Shown piece by piece: positions 51,298-59,503 of a DNA stretch of 64,000 bases. The position numbers and the translations under genes were made by a program. The stretch comes from Palsa-504 sp963795795 (lineage in GTDB: Bacteria; Actinomycetota; Actinomycetes; Streptosporangiales; Streptosporangiaceae): positions 124,001 to 188,000 of the forward strand of contig CAWCJS010000005.1 in the NCBI GenBank assembly GCA_963795795.1, written 5' to 3'. Each line of letters begins with the position of its first letter. Position 1 is the stretch's first letter. The notes under the pieces are model-generated. The model made no database searches and was not told the origin of the DNA. It saw only the letters and a list, made by a program, of their open reading frames with translations.

Positions 51298-51954
51298 CTA
51301 CCCGGCCGGCGTCCCGCACTCGCTGCAGAACTTCGCCCCGGTCAGGAGCGTCCCGCAGTTCCCGCAGAATTTCTGCGCCGACTGCGCCGCGGCTAGCGGG
51401 TTACCACAGCTCTGGCAGAACTTCCCGCCACCGCTCTCCTGCCCGCAGGAGGGGCACATGCCCGTCGCCTGGTCGCGGTAGTTGATGTCCCCGGTCCAGT
51501 CCTGGGCCTGGATCTTCGTGTTCAGCTGGCTGACCTGAGCCGCAGCCTGCATGCCAGCGATCTCCTGGTCGAGCTTGGGGGCGCACGTCGCGCACAGGCC
51601 CCGCTGCTCGTTCCAGCACACCTGCTCGCACACCCACTGGCCGCAGCGGTGGCACTGATGGAAGTACGGCTTCATCTCGTCGACGGCCTTGGCCAGCGCC
51701 TTGTCCCTCGTCGAGCCGCGGTTGCCGTCGCGCATCCACTCGGCGTCCCAGCCGAGTTGCGCTGCCTTCTCGCCGAGGTTGCCGCCGACCAGGTCGCCGC
51801 CCAGCCTGAGCATCCGCCCGCCGAACCCCGTGGCGGAGTGCTGGAACGAGGAACTGTAGCCGTTGCCGCAGCGACGGCAGAAGAACTCGAACTGGTATCC
51901 GTCGTTGGTGCTACGGTCCTGATAGTTGTCTGTGAAGAAGATCATCCCAGCCAC
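51298..51954 (-). CDS. zinc-ribbon protein with four CxxC modules
   Basis: 218 residues from GTG 51954 (VAGMIFFTDNYQDRS); ATG 51945 is an alternative. Cys pairs in order: FCRRCGNG, HQCHRCGQWVCEQVCW, LCATCAP, then a double zinc ribbon at the C-terminus (MCPSCGQ, FCQSCGNP, FCGNCGTL, FCSECGTP). The middle is helical. It probably binds several zinc ions and serves as an adaptor. First gene of the operon with the GGFAGP protein and the DUF1707 protein; the GTG of the next gene follows within 12 bp. Confidence 0.8.
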   Translation of the reverse strand: MAGMIFFTDNYQDRSTNDGYQFEFFCRRCGNGYSSSFQHSATGFGGRMLRLGGDLVGGNLGEKAAQLGWDAEWMRDGNRGSTRDKALAKAVDEMKPYFHQCHRCGQWVCEQVCWNEQRGLCATCAPKLDQEIAGMQAAAQVSQLNTKIQAQDWTGDINYRDQATGMCPSCGQESGGGKFCQSCGNPLAAAQSAQKFCGNCGTLLTGAKFCSECGTPAG

Positions 51955-51996
51955 GGAGGCTCCCCTTTCATCTGGCAGGAGGCACGTTAGCAAAAA

Positions 51997-52749
51997 TCAG
52001 CTGCGGTAGATCTGGAACGGCGCGAAGCTCTGGCTGGTCGCCATCAGCTCGATGGTGTTGACGTTCACGTTCGGCGGCTGGCTTGTCGCCCACTCGATCG
52101 CGGCGGCGATGTCGTCGGCAGTCAGGGGGTGGGCCCCCGTGTAGACGGCCGCCGCCCGCTCGGCGTCACCGCCGAACCGGACCTCGGAGAACTCGGTGCC
52201 GCCCGACAGCCCCGGTTCGATGCACGTGACCCTGATCCCGGTGCCGTGCAGGTCGGAGCGCAGGTTGAGGCTGAACTGGTGGACGAAGGCCTTCGTCGCG
52301 CCGTAGACGTTGCCGCCCGGGTAGGGATAGGTGCCCGCGATCGAGCCGAGGTTGACGATGTGCCCGGAGCGGCGCGCGACCATCCGGGGCAGCAGGGCAC
52401 GGGTCATGATGACCAGGCCGGTGCAGTTGGTGTCGATCATCTGCACCCACTGGTCCAGGTCGGCCTCCTGCGCCGGCTCCAGTCCGAGGGCCAGCCCGGC
52501 GTTGTTGACGAGGATGTCGATCTCGGCCCAGTCCGGCGGCAGCGAGGCCGTGACGGTTTCGACGCTGGCGCGGTCACGGACGTCGAGGGTCAGCGGCAGC
52601 AGGACGTCGGGGCCTAGTTCATCCGCCAGGGAGTGGAGCCGCTCGATCCGCCTCGCCGCAGCGATGACGCGGTCGCCGCGGGCGGCGAACCTGCGGGCGG
52701 TCGCGGCGCCGAAGCCAGAGCTCGCGCCGGTGATGAATACAGTCCGCAC
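51997..52749 (-). CDS. SDR-family oxidoreductase (YdfG-like)
   Basis: 250 residues from GTG 52749 with AAGGTC upstream. Classical SDR motifs: VFITGASSGFGAATARRFAA (NADP site with Arg following), DILVNNAGLALGLEP, VNLGSIAGTYPYPGGNVYGA (catalytic Ser) and YGATKAFVHQFSLNL (Tyr-x3-Lys). The FKI-type C-terminus and length match 3-hydroxy-acid dehydrogenase/serine dehydrogenase YdfG. Its start codon and ribosome-binding site are embedded in the first unit of a four-copy tandem repeat. Confidence 0.9.
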   Translation of the reverse strand: MRTVFITGASSGFGAATARRFAARGDRVIAAARRIERLHSLADELGPDVLLPLTLDVRDRASVETVTASLPPDWAEIDILVNNAGLALGLEPAQEADLDQWVQMIDTNCTGLVIMTRALLPRMVARRSGHIVNLGSIAGTYPYPGGNVYGATKAFVHQFSLNLRSDLHGTGIRVTCIEPGLSGGTEFSEVRFGGDAERAAAVYTGAHPLTADDIAAAIEWATSQPPNVNVNTIELMATSQSFAPFQIYRS

Positions 52750-52900
52750 GGCATGACCTTAGCGGAGCGCCTGCTCGGGGGCGGCCGCACGGCATGACCT
52801 TAGCGAGAGCGCCTGCCCCGGGCGCGGGTCCGCACGGCATGACCTTCGCGGAGCGCCTGCCTGGGGGCGGCCGCACGGCATGACCTTAACGGCGGGAGTA
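52744..52900. repeat. 41-45-bp tandem repeat, four copies, carrying start-site duplicates
   Basis: CCGCACGGCATGACCTT begins units at 52744, 52785, 52830 and 52871. On the minus strand each holds AAGGTCATGCCGTGCGG, the SDR ribosome-binding site and GTG start. Only the first unit is linked to the gene. Confidence 0.85.
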
Positions 52901-52923
52901 CCTGGCCGCGACCAGGACCAGCT

Positions 52924-52959
52924 CTACTACATCTTGCGTAGCTACGTGCGACGTAGTAG
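52924..52959 (+). promoter_or_regulatory. PadR operator
   Basis: Inverted repeat CTACTACATC (52924-52933) and GACGTAGTAG (52950-52959), nine of ten arm positions matching, ending 9 bp before the padR ATG. Autoregulation is expected. Confidence 0.75.
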
Positions 52960-52968
52960 ACCATAACT

Positions 52969-53304
52969 ATGGCAGCTAGGCAGGCGCGGAGCGGGTTGCG
53001 GAGGGCGAACGACCCGCCGCTGCTGATCCTGGTCAGCTTGGCGGAGGGGCCGAAGCACGGGCATGCGCTGGCCAAGGACATCGAGGACTTCGCTGGGGTG
53101 ACGCTCGGCCCGGGCGCGCTGTATGGGGCGATTACCCGGCTGGACGAGCGCGGCCTCATCGAGCCGTTGCCTGGTGACGACCGGCGGCGGCCCTACCGGA
53201 TCACCTCGGCGGGCTCGACCGCGCTGGCCGGCGCCCTGGCCGACATGCGGCGGATCGCCCACACCGGCCTGACCCGCCTTGGACTGGGCGGGAGCCCCGC
53301 GTGA
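52969..53304 (+). CDS. PadR-family regulator
   Basis: 111 residues. Winged helix: DPPLLILVSLAEGPKHGHAL, AKDIEDFAGVTLGPGALYGA and ITRLDERGLIEPLPGDDRRR. The subfamily is the short PadR-s2 type. Its TGA overlaps the GTG of the downstream membrane-protein gene (53301-53304), a frequent PadR-membrane protein pair in actinomycetes. An inverted repeat upstream is the likely autoregulatory site. Confidence 0.9.
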   Translation: MAARQARSGLRRANDPPLLILVSLAEGPKHGHALAKDIEDFAGVTLGPGALYGAITRLDERGLIEPLPGDDRRRPYRITSAGSTALAGALADMRRIAHTGLTRLGLGGSPA

Positions 53305-54222
53305 CGCCCGCCGAGGAGTCCGGCGGCCGCCCGCACCCGCCCGATCCCCATTGGGCGGGAGCCCGCGGGACCCCGGGGAGGAGCCCGGCGGGCGACCTCG
53401 GGACCCGGCACTGGCCAGCCTGCTCCGGTGGTACCCGCGGGCGTGGCGGCAGCGCTACGGCGAGGAGTTCCTGGCCATGGTCGAGGACGGGCTCGACGGC
53501 CAGCGCCCGACTTGGCGCCTGACGGTGAGCGTGGCCTGGGCCGGCCTGCGCGAACGGGGTCGCGCGCTGTTTTCCGGCCGGACCCTCGCACGGAGTGCGC
53601 GCGGGATCGACTCCGTGCTCAACCGGTGGTGGCCGAGCGTGGCGACCGCAAACATCCTGGCTCTCCTCCCGGCCACCGTCGGGGCGCCGGCGCCTGGCGC
53701 GCGCGCGTGGCAGGTGACGGCGGCGCTGGATGCGCTGGTCGCGGTCATGGCCTTGATCGGCATGGCCGTCCTGGCGGGCGGCCTGATCGCCTTCCCGGCG
53801 TTCCGGAGGTTCCTTCGGGCAGGCGGGTGGGCAGCGATCCGGTGGCGGGTCGCGGGGGCAGCGGGGGCCACGGTGGTCGCGGGCGGAGCGCTGACCGGGC
53901 TCCGCCGGTGGTCCCGCTCGCAGACGTTCGCTCAGCTGAACATCTCGTCGGCCTACTTCGTTGGGTCACGGTCACAACGATGGCGCTGATAGGCGCCCTG
54001 GGGCTTTGGATGTCCGCGGCCAGGGCCACGGCCGGGCAACTGGACCTCTCTCCCAGGGAGCGAACCGCGGAAGCGGTGCTGGGCGTGCTGACCTCGAACT
54101 GGACATTCGTCATGGTTTCCGCCAACGGCCACTTGCTCGCCGCCCTTCAGCCCTCGGTTCCGTTGCTGGTCATCCCGGTCGCCGGTCTGGTCCTGGCGGC
54201 GTCCGAGGGCGCATGCAGATGA
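53301..54222 (+). pseudogene. PadR-linked integral membrane protein, two frameshifts
   Basis: GTG 53301 overlaps the padR stop. The expected N-terminus (LASLLRWYPRAWRQRYGEEF, LAMVEDGLDGQRPTWRLTV) is in a different frame from that GTG, so one indel lies near 53350-53410, in a Gly/Pro-rich stretch that is itself partly duplicated. Helices follow (VAVMALIGMAVLAGGLIAFP, GAAGATVVAGGALTG). A second break near 53964 (SSAYFVG, then VTVTTMALIGALGLWMSAAR) leads to the stop at 54222. About five helices. PadR-linked proteins of this kind are of unknown function. Confidence 0.65.
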
Positions 54223-54352
54223 GGCGGGTCCTGGGCCAGGCTGGGCTGCCGCGCCGCGGGAGCCGCCCGCGCCGCGGGAGCGGCCCGGGACGCCACGTCT
54301 ACCGCGGGGGATGATAGACGGGCCGGCGGAGGTTATGCGGGAGGGGAACTAA

Positions 54353-54380
54353 TCGCCGTTCGGGATAAAGGGTCTTTGTA
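54353..54380 (+). repeat. dispersed intergenic motif, copy 3
   Basis: TCGCCGTTCGGGATAAA followed by GGGTCTTTGTA, just upstream of the helicase gene on the plus strand. Extends the similarity to copy 1 leftward (ATCGCC). Unlike copies 1 and 2 it is not attached to a gene's stop codon. Confidence 0.65.
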
Positions 54381-54410
54381 GTGGTGCGGGCAGGGCACGA
54401 TGGAACGGCC

Positions 54411-56924
54411 ATGTTGCTCATCGATCTCCTGCCTGAGACGCCCGATCCGGACGAGGTCTTCGACGCGTTCGCGGAGTGGGCCAAGCGGCGCGGGCTGGCG
54501 CTGTACCCGCACCAGGAGGACGCGCTCATCGAGATCGTGTCCGGGGCGAATGTCATCTTGTCGACTCCCACGGGGTCGGGGAAGAGCCTGGTCGCCATGG
54601 GGGCCCATTTCACCGCGCTCGCGGACGGCCGGCGGACGTTCTATACGGCGCCGATCAAGGCCCTGGTGTCGGAGAAGTTCTTCGACTTGTGTGCGGCGTT
54701 CGGGCCGGACGAGGTCGGGATGATGACCGGGGACGCCAGCGTCAACGCCGACGCGCCGATCATCTGCTGCACCGCCGAGATCCTGGCCAACCTCGCGTTG
54801 CGCGACGGCGCCGCGGCGGACGTGGGTCAGGTGGTGATGGATGAATTCCACTACTACGCCGACCCCGATCGCGGTTGGGCCTGGCAGGTCCCGCTGATCG
54901 AACTGCCGCGCGCGCAGTTCCTGCTGATGTCGGCGACGCTGGGTGACGTTTCGCGGTTCGAAGCGGACCTGACCCGGCGTACTGGGCGACCGACTGCGGT
55001 GATCGAGTCCGCCGAGCGCCCGGTGCCGCTGACCTTCTCCTTTGTCGTGCAGCCGCTGCACGAGACGCTGGAGGAACTGCTCTCGACGGATCAGGCGCCG
55101 GTGTACGTGGTGCACTTCACGCAGGTGGCGGCGCTGGAGCAGGCGCAGGCCCTGATGAGCATCAACGTCTGCAGCCGCGCGGAGAAGGATGCCATCGCGG
55201 AGCTGATCGGAAACTTCCGGTTCTCTGCTGGTTTCGGGAAGACCCTTTCTCGGCTGGTGCGGCACGGGATCGGGGTCCATCACGCGGGGATGCTGCCCCG
55301 GTACCGGCGGCTGGTGGAGACGCTCACCCAGGCCGGGCTGCTGAAGGTCATCTGCGGGACGGACACCCTCGGCGTCGGGATCAACGTGCCGATCCGGACG
55401 GTGCTGTTCACCGCGCTGTCCAAGTACGACGGGAAGCGGACCCGGCTGCTGCAGGCCCGCGAGTTCCACCAGATCGCCGGGCGCGCGGGGCGGGCGGGGT
55501 ACGACACGGTCGGGCGGGTCGTCGTGCAGGCGCCTGAGCACGTGGTGGAGAACGAAAAGGCCCTGGCCAAGGCGGGCGACGACCCTCGGTTGCGGCGGAA
55601 GGTAGTCAGGAAGAAGCCGCCGGAGGGGCTCGTCTCGTGGGGGCAGCCGACCTTCGAGCGGCTGGTGGCCGCCTCGCCCGAGCCGCTGACCTCGAGCTTC
55701 AAGGTCACGCACGCCATGGTGCTGAACGTGATCGCCCGGCCGGGTGACGCCTTCGCGGCGATGCGCCATCTGCTGACCGACAACGACGAGGACCGGCCGG
55801 CCCAACGTCGGCACATTCACCAGGCGATCGCGATCTACCGGGCGCTGCTGGCGGGGGGTGTGGTGGAGGTGTTGCCTGCGCCCGATGATCTGGGACGCAT
55901 GGTGCGGCTGACGGTGGACCTGCAGTTCGACTTTGCTTTGAACCAGCCGCTTTCGCCGTTCGCGCTGGCCGCAATCTCGCTGCTGGACCGATCGGATCCT
56001 TCGTACCCGCTGGATGCGGTTTCGGTTATTGAGGCGACCCTGGATGATCCGCGGCAAGTGCTGTCCGCCCAGCAGTTCCGCGCCCGCGGCGAGGCGGTCG
56101 CGCAGATGAAGGCGGATGGGGTCGAGTATGAGAGGCGGCTCGAGCTGCTGGACTCGGTTACGTATCCCAAGCCGCTTTCGGAGCTGCTCGACGGGGCGTA
56201 CGAGATATACCGGCAGGGTCATCCTTGGGTCGCGGACTATGAGCTGTCGCCGAAGGGCGTGGCTCGGGATATGTATGAGCGGGCGCTGACCTTTACCGAG
56301 TACGTCGGGTTCTACGGGCTGGCGCGGTCTGAGGGGCTGGTGCTGCGGTATCTGGCGGACGCTTATAAGGCGCTGCGGCAGACGGTGCCGGACGAGGCTA
56401 AGACCGAGGAGCTCACGGATCTGATCGAGTGGCTGGGAGAGACCGTTCGGCAGGTGGACTCCAGCTTGCTTGACGAGTGGGAGCGGCTGCGGGACGGGTC
56501 GGGTGCTTCGGGCTTTTCTGGTGCGCGGCCTGACGATCGGCCGCCTTCGGTGACTGGGAACGCCCGGGCGTTCCGGGTACTGGTGCGGAACGCGTTGTTC
56601 CATCGGGTCAAGCTTGGTGCGCTCGGGCATTACGAGGAGCTGGGTCTGCTGGACGCGGAGAGTGGCTGGAACGCCTCCGCTTGGGCTGCCGCGCTCGAGG
56701 GGTACTTCGAGGTCCACGACGAGATCGGCACCGGGCCGGATGCTCGCGGGCCCGGGATGCTTCTCATTGACGAGCAATCGAGCCCAGGTCAGTGGGTCGT
56801 GCGGCAGATCCTTGATGACCCCGCCGGTGACCACGACTGGGGCATCAGTGCTGTGGTCGATTTGGGGGCCTCGGACGAGGCGGGAACGGTGGTGCTGCGC
56901 GTTACCGATGTTGGGCAGCTGTAA
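54411..56924 (+). CDS. DEAD/DEAH-box RNA helicase, Ski2/Mtr4-like with DUF3516 C-terminus
   Basis: 837 residues from ATG 54411 (MLLIDLLPETPDPDEVFDAF); a GTG at 54381 is possible. Helicase motifs: Q-like LALYPHQEDALIEI, motif I STPTGSGKSLVA, Ia TAPIKALVSEKF, II VVMDEFHYY (DEFH), III LMSATL, IV-VI VHHAGMLPRYRRLVETL, GTDTLGVGINVPIRTV and QIAGRAGRAGYDT. The C-terminal ~350 residues are the actinobacterial DUF3516 extension. Likely ATP-dependent RNA unwinding in RNA processing or decay. Convergent with the TIR gene, 12 bp between stops. Confidence 0.9.
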   Translation: MLLIDLLPETPDPDEVFDAFAEWAKRRGLALYPHQEDALIEIVSGANVILSTPTGSGKSLVAMGAHFTALADGRRTFYTAPIKALVSEKFFDLCAAFGPDEVGMMTGDASVNADAPIICCTAEILANLALRDGAAADVGQVVMDEFHYYADPDRGWAWQVPLIELPRAQFLLMSATLGDVSRFEADLTRRTGRPTAVIESAERPVPLTFSFVVQPLHETLEELLSTDQAPVYVVHFTQVAALEQAQALMSINVCSRAEKDAIAELIGNFRFSAGFGKTLSRLVRHGIGVHHAGMLPRYRRLVETLTQAGLLKVICGTDTLGVGINVPIRTVLFTALSKYDGKRTRLLQAREFHQIAGRAGRAGYDTVGRVVVQAPEHVVENEKALAKAGDDPRLRRKVVRKKPPEGLVSWGQPTFERLVAASPEPLTSSFKVTHAMVLNVIARPGDAFAAMRHLLTDNDEDRPAQRRHIHQAIAIYRALLAGGVVEVLPAPDDLGRMVRLTVDLQFDFALNQPLSPFALAAISLLDRSDPSYPLDAVSVIEATLDDPRQVLSAQQFRARGEAVAQMKADGVEYERRLELLDSVTYPKPLSELLDGAYEIYRQGHPWVADYELSPKGVARDMYERALTFTEYVGFYGLARSEGLVLRYLADAYKALRQTVPDEAKTEELTDLIEWLGETVRQVDSSLLDEWERLRDGSGASGFSGARPDDRPPSVTGNARAFRVLVRNALFHRVKLGALGHYEELGLLDAESGWNASAWAAALEGYFEVHDEIGTGPDARGPGMLLIDEQSSPGQWVVRQILDDPAGDHDWGISAVVDLGASDEAGTVVLRVTDVGQL

Positions 56925-56936
56925 CGGGCGTTCGGA

Positions 56937-58409
56937 TCACATGGGTCGTTTGTGAGCCGCATCCAGGTTCTCTTTAGTAAGCAGGTCGCTGCCCAACTTC
57001 CACTTGGCAGCTATCCAGAACTCTTGGTCCCGGTCGGCTGGGCGATCAGCGTTCTCCCACAGGGCGTAGGCGGTCTTCGCGACGTCCTCATGGAGCCACT
57101 CGCTGTCGACGTCCTCAAAGAGCCACGGACTGTCCGTCGGGTATCGGTATTTCAAAGCGAGTTCTTCTTGATGCTTGACCTCCGACGGCCCCTCAAGCAT
57201 ACGGAGATAGCGGTTCACGCACGGAAGAGTCCGGCCCATAAAATAGCGCAGCATAACGCGGCTGGACTGCGCCTCACCCTGATCTGTCTGTATCCAGAAC
57301 GAGAGCTCGACTTCAGTTGGGCATAGATTGACGTAGTCGAAGAGATGCAGTCCGAAACGGTAAGCGGAGTCTGGGTCCAGAAGTACTGGATCTGGCAGGC
57401 GGCAGGAGGCTCGCTCCGCCAGCTCGGTCCAGACGGGTGTCCACAAATCTCCCTCGCGCTGGTAGGACGTCTGCCCGGCGGCACGCTGCGCTTCGGCAAA
57501 ACTGCGCCATACATCGGGCATGGGAAACTGATAGGTACGGTGCAGCGGAATCGGGGTGGCCAGGCCGGCACCGCCAAGGCCGTCGTGCGCTTGGAAGCTG
57601 GCCCTTAGTACGTCGATCCCGATGCGCGTAATCAGCCTGGATGCGGCCGATCGGTTGATTACTGTCATGTCGAAAATAGGATCTTCATACGTCCCCAGGC
57701 CTCCGTGAAATGACCAGGGTGCGGGCGCGGAGGACGGCGAGTCAGGGTCGGGCGAACGCCCTCCCGCCCAAGTCGGGCACTCATCGGCTATGGCGATATC
57801 CGCGAAATCGATGATCTGGGATACCCGATTCAGACCGGTGTAGGGAGACTTCGATACGGCTTTCTCGATCATCTGGAGCTTCGGCCTAGAGCGTCCATCG
57901 TCAGGTCGGATCTCCCAGTTCGGTCCCTTGATCTTCCGGACCACGGCCTCAGCGATCTCGCTCGGCTCCATAGTCCGAAGGTCCAGATATGCCGTCGTCC
58001 GCGGCAAACCTGGCGGCCATGAATCGTCGAGCACCACGGGCAGCACGTATTCCTCGGTAGTCTCCAAGGCATGCGCCAACGCAATGCGGCGCTCGAGGAT
58101 AGTGTACGGCTTCCGGCAATAGTCCTCTGATATGAGTATTACGCAGTATCTCGCTCCGCCGCCATAGATGCTCCCTAGATAATCAGAGAGGTCCTTCCCC
58201 CAGGTCTCCCATACGTGGAATTCGTCGAAGTAGACGCGCAATCCGTTCGCCCGTGCCGAATCTGCGATCCGGCGCGCCACTTCGCGGTCTTCGCCGGCGA
58301 ACGACAAGGCCAGATCGTAACTGTAATCGCGAGGCAACGGCAGGAGAGCTGCGGAAGCAGTTTGAACGCTATAAGCCTCTGGCGAGTCCCGTTCGGAAGA
58401 TGAGGTCAT
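56937..58409 (-). CDS. TIR-domain protein, possible immune effector
   Basis: 490 residues. TIR domain at ~28-165: YDLALSFAGEDREVARRIAD (betaA/alphaA), GLRVYFDEFHVWETWGKDLS, RYCVILISEDYCRKPYTILE (catalytic-Glu region) and YVLPVVLDDSWPPGLPRTTA. It fits the TIR_2 class whose members cleave NAD+. Residues ~190-490 are novel to me: charged, Trp-rich, no membrane helix (VINRSAASRLITRIGIDVLR, YRFGLHLFDYVNLCPTEVEL). The region is less G+C-rich than its neighbours. Bacterial TIR proteins act in phage defence (Thoeris, Pycsar, CBASS, TIR-APAZ), but no partner sensor such as ThsA or SIR2/SLOG lies next to it. Confidence 0.82.
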   Translation of the reverse strand: MTSSSERDSPEAYSVQTASAALLPLPRDYSYDLALSFAGEDREVARRIADSARANGLRVYFDEFHVWETWGKDLSDYLGSIYGGGARYCVILISEDYCRKPYTILERRIALAHALETTEEYVLPVVLDDSWPPGLPRTTAYLDLRTMEPSEIAEAVVRKIKGPNWEIRPDDGRSRPKLQMIEKAVSKSPYTGLNRVSQIIDFADIAIADECPTWAGGRSPDPDSPSSAPAPWSFHGGLGTYEDPIFDMTVINRSAASRLITRIGIDVLRASFQAHDGLGGAGLATPIPLHRTYQFPMPDVWRSFAEAQRAAGQTSYQREGDLWTPVWTELAERASCRLPDPVLLDPDSAYRFGLHLFDYVNLCPTEVELSFWIQTDQGEAQSSRVMLRYFMGRTLPCVNRYLRMLEGPSEVKHQEELALKYRYPTDSPWLFEDVDSEWLHEDVAKTAYALWENADRPADRDQEFWIAAKWKLGSDLLTKENLDAAHKRPM

Positions 58410-58657
58410 TCCAGCGCCTCCGGTTACAAACAGCTCGACGATGCGCTTGAGAGAATCGCCCCGGCCACTTCATGGTAGGGCATTAGGGCTGAGGTGGAGG
58501 TAGGGCGCCCACAGCCCACGGCAGTGGCTCGCCGGGCCAGTCTCTGGTCCGGGCGATGTATCAGGGCAGGAGTCAGGCCCTCCGTCCCAGTAGGGATTCA
58601 ATGCCTCACCCTGTCCTGATCTTGGCGGTCCGGGTGGCGCGAGGAGGAGGGGCATCA

Positions 58658-59470
58658 GTGAACGAGCGAAGCCGTGACAACAATGAGCTCATCGTCTCCT
58701 ATCTGTTCCTGCGCCGGACCGTGGGGTGGATCGGAACCCTGCTGCCGATCGTCTTGCTGGTCGGCAACGCGCTGACGTCGACCGCGCCGCGGCCGGGTTC
58801 CATTAGCGGTTACTACTACACCGACATGCGCAACATCTTCGTCGGGGCGCTGTGCGCGCTCGGCGTCTTCCTCGTGGCGTATCGGGGCTATGACGACGTG
58901 GATGACGCAATTACCACTGTCGCCGGGTTCGCCGTGGTCGGCGTCGCGTTTTGTCCGACCAAGCCGGCGGTCTGCACGGCGGGCGCTGGAGCGTGCCCCG
59001 CGTCGTCGGTCGCGCGTCTATCGACCAGCCAGCAGGTGGTGGGTGACATTCACGTGGCCTTGGCGGCCATCGCCTTGATCGCGCTTGGTCTGATGGCGCT
59101 GCGCTTCGCTAAGCGGGGAGAGACGCCGCCTGGCTTGAGTTCGATGGGTCAACTCCGGTACGGCCTGGGTTTCGGGGCGCCGGGTGAGGGCTGGACGCAG
59201 CGCTACGCCGGGGAAACTGCCATCTACCGGGCCAGCGGCATAACGGTCTTGGGCTGCGTGGTCTTGGCCGCGCTATCGAACCTGCTGCCGGTTTCGGTCA
59301 AGGCTCACTGGCCGTCGCTGTTCATCTTCGAGGCGGCTGCGGTCTTCGCGTTCGGGGTCTCCTGGTTCGTGAAGGGCCGGGCCATCGAGGCGATCCGGGA
59401 CCGGATTCGGAAGGGCAGGCCCGGTACGCACGCTTCCCCCTCGATCCGGGAACTGCAAGGCCAGCCCTAA
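58658..59470 (+). CDS. multi-pass membrane protein, unknown function
   Basis: 270 residues from GTG 58658 with GGAGGAGGGG upstream. Six or so helices: TVGWIGTLLPIVLLVGNALT, MRNIFVGALCALGVFLVAYR, AITTVAGFAVVGVAFCPTKP, IHVALAAIALIALGLMALRF, ITVLGCVVLAALSNLLPVSV and IFEAAAVFAFGVSWFVKGRA. Conserved-looking motifs are SISGYYYTDMRN and YRGYDDVDDA, an acidic loop after helix 2. The family resembles DUF998/ceramidase-like small membrane proteins, but no catalytic His set is obvious. It lies between the TIR and dipeptidase genes with no overlap. Confidence 0.75.
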   Translation: MNERSRDNNELIVSYLFLRRTVGWIGTLLPIVLLVGNALTSTAPRPGSISGYYYTDMRNIFVGALCALGVFLVAYRGYDDVDDAITTVAGFAVVGVAFCPTKPAVCTAGAGACPASSVARLSTSQQVVGDIHVALAAIALIALGLMALRFAKRGETPPGLSSMGQLRYGLGFGAPGEGWTQRYAGETAIYRASGITVLGCVVLAALSNLLPVSVKAHWPSLFIFEAAAVFAFGVSWFVKGRAIEAIRDRIRKGRPGTHASPSIRELQGQP

Positions 59471-59503
59471 CTGGAAAGTCGGGGCCGGTGCCCTAGCGAG
59501 GTA

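Noticed and set aside
54333..56834. Very long open frame antisense to the helicase gene
   Set aside because: Runs of His/Arg/Pro-rich sequence with no motif; a by-product of G/C-biased third positions opposite a well-conserved helicase.
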